Assembly (NCBI GenBank): GCA_009731375.1
Contig: BJOX01000221.1
Coordinates: 544,043 to 582,066 of the forward strand
Origin: Paulinella micropora
Lineage: Eukaryota > Cercozoa > Imbricatea > Euglyphida
DNA: 38,024 nt
Direction of reading: 5' to 3'
The notes under the pieces are model-generated. The model made no database searches and had not been told where the DNA came from. It was given only the letters and a program-made list of their open reading frames with translations. The position numbers and the translations under genes were made by a program. Positions within the stretch are counted from its first letter, which is position 1. Each line of letters begins with the position of its first letter. Shown piece by piece: positions 23,796 to 37,113 of the stretch.

Positions 23796-24016
23796 GCATG
23801 TGTCTTCACGTGCAAGTCAAAAACATGTTGACTAGCATGAAGCTCTCGTACAACAACATAGGTCACGCAGAGGAACAGGAGATTCGTAAGTTGCTGCGCA
23901 GAAACCAAGACTGGGCAAGGCTGCATGAGCATGCTCGAAGTGTCATGCCAGAGATCTATGAAACCTTGCAGGTGTTCACTCCCGAGATATGCACCTGTAT
24001 AATACAGTGTGCCTGA
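23796..24016 (+). CDS. Plus-strand terminal LRR exon with stop codon
   Basis: It reads LTSMKLSYNNIGHAEEQEI and then a non-LRR tail (RKLLRRNQDWARLHEHARS...) to TGA at 24014-24016. It follows palindrome 23769-23787 and lacks a minus partner and GTAC. The acceptor is imperfect (cacgtgcAAG|TC instead of CAG|GTC), so splicing in frame is uncertain. It would be the 3' end of a plus-strand LRR gene starting at the cap near 22967, but the cassette C plus exon between them is frameshifted. Confidence 0.6.
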
Positions 24017-24034
24017 TTGCTCATTCTTTCTCTT

Positions 24035-25425
24035 CTCTAGATCTCTCTCTTCTTCATCCTCTTCTTCCTCTGGAAAGAAAGAAAGTAAGTTAGTAAGTAA
24101 GAAAGAAACATAGAAAGATAAAAAAAAGAATAAGGAAGAAAAGATATGGAAAGAAAGAAAAAAAAGCAACAAAGTAGGCAAGGAATGGAAAGAAAGAAAG
24201 AAAGAAAGAAAGGAAGGAAGGAAGGAAGGAATGAAGAAGCAACTAAGAAAAGAAGGAAAAGCAGAAGAAGAAGAAGAAGAAGAAGAAGAAGAAGAAGAAG
24301 AAGAAGAAGAAGAATGGAAGGAGAAGAAGAAGAAGAAGAATGGAAGGAGAACAAGAATGGAAGGAGAACAAGAAGAAGAAGAAGAAGAAGAAGAAGAAGA
24401 AGAAGAAGAAGAAGAAGAAGAAGAAGAAGAAGAAGAAGAAGAAGAAGAAGAAGAAGAAGAAGAAGAAGAAGAAGAAGAAGAAGAAGAAGAAGAAGAAGAA
24501 GAAGAAGAGAGGAAAGAAAGAAAGAAACAAGGAAAAAAGAAAGAAAGAAAGAAAGAAAGGATGAAAGAAAGAAAGAAAGAAAGAAAGAAAGTCTTCTTCC
24601 TCTTCTTCTTCCTCTTCTTCTTCCTCCTCTTCCTCCTCTTCTTCCTCTTGTTCTTCTTCTTTTTCTTCTTCTTCCTCCTCCTCCTCTTCTTCTTCTTCTT
24701 CTTCTTCTTCTTCTTCTTCTTCTTCTTTTCTTCTTCTTCTTCTTCTTCTTCTTCTTCTTCTTCTTCTTCTTCTTCTTCTTCTTCTTCTTCTTCTTTTCTT
24801 CTTCTTCTTCTTCTTCTTCTTCTTCTTCTTCTTCTTCTTCTTCTTCTTCTTCTTCTTCTTCTTCTTCTTCTTCTTCTTCGTCCTCTTCGTCCTCTTCTTC
24901 CTCTTCCTCTTCTTCTTCCTCTTCCTCTTCTTCTTCCTCTTCTTCTTCCTCTTCTTCTTCCTCTTCTTCTTCCTCTTCTTTATCCTCTTCTTTTTCCTCT
25001 TCTTCCTCTTCTTCCTCTTCTTTAGTTTTTCTTCCTCTTCTTCCTCCTCTTCTTCTTCCTCTTCTTCCTCTTCTTCTTCTCTTCCTATTCTTCTTCTCCT
25101 GCCTCTTCTCCTTCCTCTTCTCCTTCCTCCTCTCCTTCCTCTTCTTCTTCATCCTCTTCTTCTTCTTCTTCTTCTCCTTCCTCTTTTCCTTTCTCTCCTC
25201 TTCTCCTTCCTCTTGTCTTCTCCTTCCTCTTTTCCTTCCGAGTCCTCTTCTCCTTCCTCTTCTCCTTCTTCAGGCTTCTCCTTCCCCTTCTCCTTCCTCT
25301 TCTCGTTTCGAGTCCTCTTCTCCTTCCTCTTACGTCTTCTATTTTATCTCTTCTGCTTCCCACTCAGCTCTACGAGTGGCAAGTATTCTATTATTAATAA
25401 ACTGGGAGTGCTTGCGTTTTTAATA
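24035..25425. repeat. GAA/GAAG and CTT/CCTCTT simple-sequence block
   Basis: An (AAG)n tract (about 24262-24508) is followed after an AAAG stretch by a (CTT)n tract (about 24594-24882), forming a long inverted purine/pyrimidine repeat. Degenerate CCTCTTCTT sequence follows to 25360. Very long frames here come from composition only. Confidence 0.95.
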
Positions 25426-25428
25426 CTA

Positions 25429-25431
<3 letters not shown>

Positions 25432-25486
<55 letters not shown>

Positions 25487-25801
25487 AATATTAATAATAT
25501 AATCAGCGACATTCAAGTTAACACACAAACTCTAAAATTTTTTCTTTTTTATAAAAAAGTTCTATCTTATAAAAAAGTTTAACTTTTTTATACACATAAC
25601 TTTTTTAATACCTTTAACTTTTTTAATGCGTTGAACTTTTTTTATATTAATACTTTCAGCTTTTTTCATACGCTTAACTTTTTTTATACACTTAAATTGT
25701 GACTTTTTTAATTTTTTTTTTCTTTTACATTATATATATTATATATACATATATATATTTTAGTATATATATTTATATATATATATATATATATTTATAA
25801 G

Positions 25802-25859
<58 letters not shown>

Positions 25860-25865
25860 TCATAA
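25432..25865. repeat. AT tracts, T-rich 20-bp-scale repeats and (TAGA)n
   Basis: (AT)n at 25432-25490, then about seven copies of a TAACTTTTTTATAC-like unit (25540-25700), a second AT tract (25730-25798) and (TAGA)n at 25802-25858. Confidence 0.85.
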
Positions 25866-26114
25866 ATACACAACTTTTCACCAACTTTTGTTGTCTTTAA
25901 TCTGATTTTGCGACACAAAATGTTCTGAAATGAAAAGGTTACGGGAGCCTGACATCCGTCTATCTATTTACCTTTGAAAAATGGAGTGGACCTGTGAATG
26001 GATTTTTCGTTTTCCAAACCTTTTCTTAGACTACTAACAAGATACTCAACTAACAAGGTAGGTGACTCAATCTACTCAATCTAACAAGGTACTTAATCTA
26101 TCTCCAAGTCAATC

Positions 26115-26562
26115 TTGATGTGGACAAAATCAAAACACAAGGCTCCTCAGAAAGAATCCCAATCGAGCTCAAGGTCGATGGGATCGTTCAGATTCAGAGA
26201 AAAGACTACATCCAACCGAGCGTCACGGCGTGGCACGCCGCCGTGCGCGGGACTAGTTCATGATCGTAGTTCTCAAGTGCCCCACGTAAAAGGAGTGTCA
26301 GCTGCCAAAACTGCGCCTAGGGCTCCTGGAAGCCAACGCCCAACAGTCCTAAATCCTTCCCCTAGCAGACGACGTACCCATCGCGACGCCAGCTCAGCCA
26401 CTCCAAGCGACATGCCTCGCCGAGACCTGTTTGCAAAATTACACTTTCTTCCATATTTTAGTCCACGCTTCCGAGACGCACAGGGCACACCAACAAAAGC
26501 AAGCAGTAGAAACAGTGTTTTCGATTTCTCGTGGACGTCGACGATGACGCTCAGCAGAAAGG
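26115..26562 (+). CDS. Possible exon of an unrecognised basic, Ser/Pro/Arg-rich protein
   Basis: An open frame of about 149 codons (MWTKSKHKAPQKESQ ... TSTMTLSRK) ends at a good donor (AGAAAG|GTGAGC at 26562). Composition is higher in GC than the repeat-filled flanks. No domain is recognised. Beyond the donor the frame runs into a TATC microsatellite. It may be a true internal or first exon or chance. Confidence 0.3.
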
Positions 26563-26607
26563 TGAGCCCCCTGACTCCCCTGAGTCTTGATTCTTTATAC
26601 AAAATGC

Positions 26608-26609
26608 TA

Positions 26610-26696
<87 letters not shown>

Positions 26697-26743
26697 ATCT
26701 ATCTATCTATCTATCTAATCTATCTATCTTATCTATCTATCTA

Positions 26744-26821
<78 letters not shown>

Positions 26822-26825
26822 ATAT
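26608..26825. repeat. (TATC)n microsatellite
   Basis: About 215 bp of TATC with a few single-base phase slips. Confidence 0.95.
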
Positions 26826-27190
26826 CTGCCTATAAGTCACATGCCGAAATGGCGACGGGAAGCACAATCCTGTTCCCTCAGGGTGCCCTTTCTCGCTTGT
26901 TGAGCCCGGAATAAAACCCACAGTGCTCTGTCGGTTTATACTAGACTGTCGACAGTCTCGAAACTCCATCTGCTTACTGGGTCCTCTGTAATGGAGGTGG
27001 GCGCTCGTTCTGCAAGGGGCGCTTATGGAACGAGCCCTGGCCCCGCCTGGTACTAGGGAGCTTTGGTATCGCCTGTATCAGTCCCTTTCGTGCAAATATC
27101 ACGGCTTAGCTGGGCATCGGGTTAATACTTTACCCACAGACTTCCTTGGTTGACGAAATCAGAAGCTCCTTTTTTCTGACATTAGTCGAT
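26826..27190. other. Unique island between TATC tracts
   Basis: Moderate-GC unique sequence without a supported exon. It contains a short inverted pair, GGGCGCTCGTTC near 26999 and GGAACGAGCCC near 27027, that could fold as a stem. Function unknown. Confidence 0.35.
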
Positions 27191-28175
<985 letters not shown>

Positions 28176-28225
28176 TGATTACAAATCATAGAAGTGTGTC
28201 TGCTGTTGCTGTTCGTAGAAAATTT

Positions 28226-28420
28226 ACGCCCCCTAGTCAGTGCGTTATGTTGCGTTGTGTTATGTTATGTTATGTTATGTTATGTTATGTTATGCTACGT
28301 TACTTTGTTATGCCATGTTATGCTGCTGTAGCGGCTCACGCCCCCTAGTCAGTCTATTATGCTATGTTATGCTGTGCCATTGTATGTTTTGATATGTTAG
28401 TCGTTTCACGCCCTAGTCAG
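28226..28420. repeat. Three copies of an ACGCCCCCTAGTCAGT module with (TTATG)n
   Basis: The 16-mer lies at 28226-28241 and 28338-28353, with a shortened copy at 28408-28420. Pentanucleotide TTATG/TATGC repeats fill the space between. The surrounding DNA is simple sequence, so the conserved unit stands out. Confidence 0.75.
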
Positions 28421-28464
28421 CGCCAATATACCCCGTCGACCTCCCGCAAAAATTCCCCTGACTC

Positions 28465-28802
28465 GGTATGCATGTATGTATGTATGTATGTATGTGTATG
28501 TTTATGCATGCATGCATGTATGTATGTATGTATGTATGTATGTAATGTATGTATGTATGTATGTATGTATGTGTATTACTATGTATGTGTTTGTATGTAT
28601 GTATGTATGTATGTATATGTATGTATGTATATGTATGTATGTATGTACCTATGTACGTATGCATGTATGTATGTATGTATGTATGTATGTACGTATGTAC
28701 GTATGTACGTATGTATGTATGTATGTATGTATGTATGTTTGTATTTATCATTGTATATATGTGTGTATCTATGCAGTAGTAGTAGAAGTAGTAGTAGTAG
28801 TC

Positions 28803-28854
<52 letters not shown>

Positions 28855-28875
28855 TAGTGGTAGTAGTGGTGGTGG

Positions 28876-28913
<38 letters not shown>

Positions 28914-28922
28914 GCTGTAGTT

Positions 28923-29000
<78 letters not shown>

Positions 29001-29006
29001 ATAGTC

Positions 29007-29047
<41 letters not shown>

Positions 29048-29250
29048 TGGAGGAGGAGGAGGAGGAGCAGGAGAAGGAGAAGGAGAAGCTTAACAAGAAG
29101 CATCACAAGAAGCTTAACAAGAACAAGCAGAACAAGAAGAAGAAGAAGAAGAAGAAGAAGAAGAAGAAGAAGAAGAAGAAGAAGAAGAAGAAGAAGAAGA
29201 AGATAATGATGATGATGATGATGATGAAGAAGATGAAGAAGAAGAAACCT
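28465..29250. repeat. TATG, TAG, TTG, AAG and GAT microsatellite block
   Basis: (TATG)n to about 28740, (TAG)n and (TTG)n to 29046, GGA/GAA, then (AAG)n and (ATG)n to 29240. No gene. Confidence 0.95.
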
Positions 29251-29701
29251 ATCGCAAATATTATCCCCTTTGGCCTTCATATACATACACATACACATAG
29301 ACATACACATATACATGCACGCTCTTGTTTACTGCAGTCACTCTCTGAGAGGCAGGTTGAGACGCAGTCAGTTCGCAAGCCATACTCTGAGGTGTATATA
29401 CATACACAACATGCAAAATTATAGCATACATACTACATATTTACTTACTTACATACATACACAAACTAAATACTACACACACATTACATACATACATTAC
29501 ATACATATATACATACATATATACATACATACATACATACATACATACATACAGGATGTGTCTAAGTTAGAGTATTGCGAAACAGTGCAAGACACCAGGA
29601 AGAACTGGACCATCTCTGTGTCGGATGCAACGGTACGTACATGATAGATAGATAGATAGATCGATAGATAGATATTTAGATAGATAGACAGATAGACAGA
29701 C

Positions 29702-29765
<64 letters not shown>

Positions 29766-29780
29766 TTATACCTGCATACA

Positions 29781-30143
29781 TTTCTGTTTCTACAGCCTGA
29801 GCATCAAGGCAAAGACTGAGGCTAATACATACATACATACATACATACATACATACATACATACATACATTCCTGTTTCTACAGCCTGAGCTTCAAAGCA
29901 GAGACTGATGCTCATACATACATACATAGCTTCAAAGCAGAGACTGATGCTCATACATAGATACATGCAGCATACATTCATACAAACACACACACACACA
30001 CACACACACGTACATACATACATACATACATACGTACATACGTACGTACTTTCTTCCCTGTTATTGCGGCCTCCGCGTCAAGGCAGAGACTGATGCTCAT
30101 ACAAACATACATACATACATACATATATACATACATAAATACA

Positions 30144-30180
<37 letters not shown>

Positions 30181-30390
30181 TCTTTCCCATTTCTACAGCC
30201 TGAGTGTCAAATTAGAGTCTGGTGCTAAGTATGTATGTATTAGCCTCAGTCTCCGACTTGACGCTCAGGCTGCAGTAACAGGACATACATACATACATAC
30301 ATACATACTTACTTACTTACTTACTTACTTACTTGCTGCTTACTTATTTACAAACTTACTTTCCTGCTATTGCAGCCTGAGCTCGTGATT
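29781..30390. repeat. Interspersed module of about 45 bp within CATA/TTAC tetranucleotides
   Basis: The module reads roughly TTTCTACAGCCTGAGC then TCAAAGCAGAGACTGATGCT. Copies: 29781-29830, 29871-29920, 29929-29958 (partial), 30050-30102, 30181-30230, inverted at 30241-30284, and 30361-30385 (partial). Each is followed by a tetranucleotide run. One copy is reversed. Confidence 0.8.
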
Positions 30391-30612
30391 GGTCGAGTTT
30401 GAGGCATTTATCTCCGTGCTACAGCTAGTCGGGTATGTTTGTATGTTTGCATGTATGTATGTATGTATGTATGTAAGTATGTATGTAAGTATGTATGACA
30501 TTGTATGTATGTATGTATGTATGTATGTATGTATGTATGTATTCAGATCGAACTCGCACTCCGTCACGGAGTTCATCTTCACCCGCCCAAAGTTGCACCA
30601 GCCGTGATGAAA

Positions 30613-30615
<3 letters not shown>

Positions 30616-30643
<28 letters not shown>

Positions 30644-30810
30644 CTTCTTCTTCTTCTTCTTCTTCTTCTTCTTCTTCTTCTTCTTCTTCTTCTTCTTCCT
30701 ACTCCTCTCCTTCACCTCCTCCTCCTTCTTCTTCTCCTTCTCCTTCTTTTCTTTCTTGTCCTTCTCCCTCCTTTTCTCCTCCTTCTCGCTTTCTACTTGC
30801 TTCTCGTGCT
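30616..30810. repeat. (TTC)n and pyrimidine-rich tract
   Basis: TTC repeat to about 30698, then CT-rich degenerate sequence. Confidence 0.95.
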
Positions 30811-30964
30811 CCATGAGTCAGGTTCAACAAACAATAAGAATAAGCGACACAGGAAGGACTCGATCAATTTCTCAATTTATGTACGTAGCAAAGATTTCTT
30901 GATGTAGTAATACATAGTCTTACGCATACATATCATGCGTGTCGAGTCAGTGACGCCGGCAAAA

Positions 30965-31138
30965 TACATACACATGGATACATACATACATACATACATA
31001 CATACATACACACACACATACATACATACATACATACATACATACATACATACACACACACACATACATACATACATACATACATACATAGCATAGCATA
31101 GCATAGCATAGCATAGCATAGCATAACATAGCATACAT
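30965..31138. repeat. (CATA)n and (GCATA)n microsatellite
   Basis: CATA array followed by a pentanucleotide GCATA array at about 31088-31135. Confidence 0.95.
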
Positions 31139-31259
31139 ACCGGGAAGGCGCTGATCCCTTCCTCTCCTCATAGCATAGTGTATGTAACCCAGCCACTATT
31201 CTGATCAGTAACATATTATAGTATGTGGATATTCAAGAGACAAAGCCCTCCAACTGTGA

Positions 31260-31390
31260 TTTCATATTTCCCAATTAAGCAAAGTGATACAACAATGCTG
31301 AAGCCATCATTTCAAGCTTAGGACAAGAGCTTATCAAAGTGATACGACAATGGCTATCATTTCAAAGCTCAGGACAAGGGCTTTCCAACG
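31260..31390. repeat. Imperfect tandem duplication of about 57 bp
   Basis: Two copies of a unit with CAAAGTGATAC, ATCATTTCAA and AGGACAAG at about 31270-31325 and 31336-31381. No gene. Confidence 0.55.
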
Positions 31391-31667
31391 GTGTGCTCTG
31401 CATCTTTGTACCTCAAATATTGATTGAGAAACATGAGTTCAAAGTTGGGCTGCTTTACCACTTGAATGTGCTTAGTAATACAGATATGTATTATCATGGT
31501 TGAGAGTCAGGCTCAAAAGCAGCGAGGAATGGATGACAACGCTACCTTAAGTGTACGTTGTTGTATAGCCACTCCTGAAAGAGAGGGTCTTTCCAAATCG
31601 ATCTGTGCACAGAACACACCAACTCTGTGCGTGTAGTTTTGTCTTGAATGGAAAAAAAATTCGAATT

Positions 31668-33142
31668 GTGAGTTTGTATACAACTCTTCAAGTAGGCAGA
31701 TACAACGAACTCTTAATAAGAACACTATATAGCTGCTTTGAGTCCTGACTCAGGTGAGCAGGTGAAATACAAGTAAATAGTAGACAGGTCACTTCGTTTA
31801 TTTACATACTTGCGAACTCATTGCAGGCTTGGGTGCAACGTACGCCTCATCAAGTGTAGAAAGTAAATTGTGAGGTCCAGTTCTCAAACGGATAGTGTCT
31901 TTGTCTTCAAGTTAACAGTCATAAAACGGGTAGTGTCGGCCGAGTTGGTGAACTCGAAAACCAAACTGATTTGGGAAGGCTAAGCGAGAATGACTGGGAA
32001 CGGCAAAAATGACAGTTGAACATTGCGTTCTGCCGTTTATTTCCTTGTCCACTGCAAATTTACCGTAAAACGTGTTTCATGGGAGTTAGGGGAAAAGACA
32101 ATATATGGAGGGAAAAGGCAATGGTTAATCTTTCTAAAAACATCTTTGACTTAATCGTTTGAAATCATTTCTGAACGGAATCGAAAACTAGTTAGTGAAG
32201 TCACGGCGAAACGTCGTGCAGAGGAGAATCTAATGAACCGGTCAAAAAGAGTATCTTATCAACGGTAAAGGTTTTGGCCGGTCGTTAAGGTGCTCAGTCT
32301 GATATATTATACTTTTCAGTAGTTTTTGCAAAGATCAAGCTTAGCCAACTCACAATCACCTACGTTCAGCGTGTTCGTACTTTGCAAACCAAGTCTGCAA
32401 ACAAGTAGAAATCTACGAAAATAAACGAAGTGACCTCTCAGCTATTTACTGTGCCCCGACTCAAGTTGTATTTCACCTGCTCCGAGGCTCTGGAGTCAGG
32501 ATTCAATGCAGCCATAGAGACTTTTAATAAGAGTTCGTTGTGTACTATTGATTTATCCCTTGGGGTTGTATGAGGCGTCGCCTCATCCAAACTTCAACTC
32601 ACAAAGATCAACTCAGTCACGTAGTATTGCCTTTTCCCCGCTCTATTACCTGAAAGTTTCCCCTGATTTCCTGTGAAACACGCACGTTGCGGTAAATTCA
32701 GTTCAAGTGAAGTCACGTTGTGGACAAGTGTAACAAGAATGAAAGGAAAAAACCGTTGAATGTTTGACTGCTTTTTACATCCGTCCCAGTCATTTTCGCC
32801 TTGCCTTCCCAAATTCATCAGTTTGGTTTTCGAGTTCACCAACCCGACACTTCAACTTCAGTTTAACTTGATGATTAATGTTAGACTTGAAGCAAAAAGC
32901 TTTGACAACCGTGACTGGAGACTCACAATCTACGATTAACACTCGATCGTAAGTTTCATACAAGCCTGCAACTAGTACGAAATTACGTAAATAAACGAAG
33001 TGACCGCTCTGCTATTTACTGGTATCAAGTTTCACCTGCTCTCACAGAGTCAGGACTCAATGCCCCGCAGCCATAGTGTTCTTATGAATCATAAGAGTTC
33101 GTTGTATCTGCCTACTTGAAGAGTTGTATACAAACTCTCAAG
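31668..33142. mobile_element. Foldback element of about 1.5 kb with long imperfect inverted arms
   Basis: The outer left arm (about 31668-31830) is inverted to the outer right arm (about 32985-33142), sharing GTTTGTATACAACTCTTCAA and AGTAGGCAGATACAACGAAC. A further copy lies at about 32395-32560 in the right-arm orientation. An inner pair is also inverted: 31930-32110 against 32620-32860 (GGTGAACTCGAAAACCAAAC). No coding frame is convincing. The whole could fold into one large hairpin, as in Foldback-type or MITE-like elements. It may have inserted next to or into the small gene on its right. Confidence 0.7.
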
Positions 33143-33369
33143 CCTTGGTGCGCTACAACGGCGCGACTTTGTCCACCAAGTTGTACTTCGGCCCCCGTTC
33201 AACTGCCGCTTCGTGTTGATGTCAGACTTCATAATTGTCCGCTGAGGGAATCTTCTCCAACACCGCCTTGCCGGCAAGTATCATGTCGTTTACGTAAGTA
33301 CACGATAATCAGTTAAATTAATACTCAGGTCTGTACTAAAATAAAATACCTCTTTGTGCCATCGGCTAC

Positions 33370-33696
33370 CTCGGTGTCCTCACCGTGCATGGGTTTGTGC
33401 AGGTTGCCATACTTGAAGAGGAACAGAGCAGATTATTCATATAAATACTTAAATAATCAGTAGTTAACTAGTTGTGTACTAAAATAGATTTACTTACTTC
33501 TTCGCGGCTACCTCAGCGTCTTCCCTGCCGCCGCGCATGGGTTTATCCAGGTCGCCGTACTCGAAGATGAAGAGACAGTTGGGGCACTTGTGCAAGCCCT
33601 CACAGAAACCGTCCAGCTTGTAGGTTGGGACCTGGTCAAACAAGACACGTATGCTATGTATGTTTGTTGGTGTGCGTGCGTGCGTGCGTGTGTGTG

Positions 33697-33732
<36 letters not shown>

Positions 33733-33857
33733 GTGTGTGTGTGTGTGTGTGTGTGTTTGTGTGTGTCTGTGCGTATTGAAGTGTCTGAGCATAAGTCTGC
33801 CTGTGTGCAATTGTGTCTTATTACCTTGCAATTGTTACAGGTAGGCCCCTCTGTCAT
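33370..33857 (-). CDS. Small zinc-ribbon-like protein gene, partial
   Basis: Minus strand. Exon 1 33857-33825 (MTEGPTCNNCK, donor AAG|GTAATA). Exon 2 33631-33512 (VPTYKLDGFCEGLHKCPNC, then LFIFEYGDLDKPM; donor GAG|GTAGCC, or a later one at 33498). A possible exon 3 at 33411-33370 (YGNLHKPMHGEDTE) repeats the end of exon 2. CNNC followed by CPNC about 25 residues later looks like a zinc ribbon, but I do not recognise the family. Further coding-like sequence on the minus strand at about 33295-33155 (LAGKAVLEKIPSADNYEV) is interrupted by TGA. The foldback element at 33142 follows. Intron 1 carries a (GT)n tract. Confidence 0.55.
33663..33768. repeat. (GT)n tract in intron 1 of the zinc-ribbon gene
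   Basis: About 105 bp of GT/GC-rich dinucleotides between exons 1 and 2. Confidence 0.95.
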
Positions 33858-33895
33858 GCTCACTAACTAAAAGACACGACATATACATATAAGTA

Positions 33896-34003
33896 CGTAC
33901 ATATATATATATATATATATATATATGTATACATATAATGTATATATATATACATATATATATATGTATATATAAGTATATATAAGTATATATATATATA
34001 CAA

Positions 34004-34034
<31 letters not shown>

Positions 34035-34042
34035 AGAGAGAC

Positions 34043-34087
<45 letters not shown>

Positions 34088-34113
34088 GAGAGAGAGATAG
34101 TAGTAGTAGTAGC

Positions 34114-34156
<43 letters not shown>

Positions 34157-34240
34157 CTAGTACTAGTACTAGTACTAGTGGTACTAGTAGTAGAAATAGT
34201 AGCAGTAGTAGCAGAAGTAGCAGTAGTAGCAAGTTGTAGC

Positions 34241-34313
<73 letters not shown>

Positions 34314-34335
34314 CGTGGTAGTAGTACTAGTACTA
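33896..34335. repeat. (TA)n, (GA)n and (TAG)n tracts
   Basis: TATA-rich to 34019, GA to 34098, TAG to 34335 with CTAGTA variants. Confidence 0.95.
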
Positions 34336-34339
34336 GTTA

Positions 34340-34550
34340 AATGGTAGCTGTTTTGGTCTCGATCTCACTCTCCCCCTCAGATTCGTCACTCCAATTCACT
34401 TCGGCTGGTTTTTCTTCAGATCCCCTCAAAGGTCCCACCTTTCTGGTGTTAAAGCGCTCATTGCGCACACCTGCTATGACTTTTCGTCCGTCCCAAACGC
34501 GGGATAACTCCCGATCGATGTCATACCCGACCAGCGTGACTATTTTTACT
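34340..34550 (-). pseudogene. Exon-like island in TAG repeats
   Basis: The minus strand reads VTLVGYDIDRELSRVWDGRK, then VIAGVRNERFNTRKVGPLRG and an acidic tail (WSDESEGESEIE). About 65 codons without stop, higher in GC than the surroundings, bounded on both sides by CTAGTA/TAG repeats. The family is not recognised; it could be a fragment of a transposon or host gene. Confidence 0.35.
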
Positions 34551-34592
34551 AGTACTAGTACTAGTAGCAGTAGCAGCAGCAGCAGCAGTAGC

Positions 34593-34649
<57 letters not shown>

Positions 34650-34739
34650 TTACCTTACTATTATTCTTATTAATTCTAGAATTTTCCATACTATTTTTCT
34701 TATTAATTCTAGAATTTATCTACTATGATATTATGAATT

Positions 34740-36195
<1,456 letters not shown>

Positions 36196-36244
<49 letters not shown>

Positions 36245-36258
36245 AGTAGTAGTAGTAA

Positions 36259-36333
<75 letters not shown>
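36196..36333. repeat. (TAG)n tract
   Basis: Second TAG array following the 36.1 kb copy of the GGCCTAGGCC module. Confidence 0.95.
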
Positions 36334-36335
<2 letters not shown>

Positions 36336-37045
36336 ATATATGGCGAACGCCTACCACACCTCTCTTTGCCAAACTACGACTACTTAACGTACCTAATATG
36401 TATAAGTATAGCGTATGCATGGATGCACATTCCTTTATCTACCCAACTTTCAAAGCGTTCCTACCCCTCCACTACAGCAACATCTGACCAATTACTGCCA
36501 TACATGACTCAACGACTGGCCAGTACAGTAGAGCAGCACAAGCACAATTGGATAGGCAGCCAGAACGCCTGAGGGATATCATGTGCAAGCAGAATTCAGA
36601 ACTCAAGGCGTATCTCCTACATTTGCAGCAATCCTGACACTGCCTACGGGCTTTAGAGGGCGCTGGACACTTCATCATCAGGCGATACCTGAGCGTGGTA
36701 TAAGTTAAGCGTTGATCACATCCGCCGGAGTGTGGTTAGCCAAACCCCCCTGTCACCTCGTGTCTTCCAGGTTTTGCGAGTGCCGCCGTATACATATATA
36801 TATATATATATATACATACATAAGATTGTAGGACCTTTGAGGTCGATTTGGTAAACGGAAAAAACCTTAAACGCTCCCTTAAGTTTAATGTTCCTAGCTG
36901 TTGAGCATTGCCTTCCCCTCCAGTCATATCTTCCTTCCTTTTTCCTTTTTCTTCCCTCCCACAGTTTTCTATCCTATATCATATTTCCTTATCCCTGAAA
37001 GGTGTTGGTGAAGGGGGTGGGAGGTTTGGGGGGAGGGGGAAAATG
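36334..37045. other. Unique sequence, no gene assigned
   Basis: Short frames on both strands at 36366-36680 contain Cys-rich text on the minus strand (CQDCCKC), but there is no consistent frame or splice structure. A small (TA)n tract lies at about 36791-36812. Pyrimidine-rich to 37000. Confidence 0.35.
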
Positions 37046-37054
37046 AAAATTGTG

Positions 37055-37055
37055 T

Positions 37056-37103
<48 letters not shown>

Positions 37104-37113
37104 NNNNNNNNNN
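37055..37113. repeat. Poly-C tract and assembly gap
   Basis: About 47 C residues followed by ten unknown bases at 37104-37113. The gap length is probably nominal. Confidence 0.9.

Noticed and set aside
24037-25423. Very long open frames of Glu/Lys/Arg or Ser/Leu/Phe on both strands
   Set aside because: They are translations of GAA/CTT simple repeats. All frames are open because the repeat contains no stop.
28364-29316. Long frames rich in YVCM, S, V, Y or L over TATG and TAG repeats
   Set aside because: They follow from tetra- and trinucleotide repeats, with no domain, splice structure or unique coding text.
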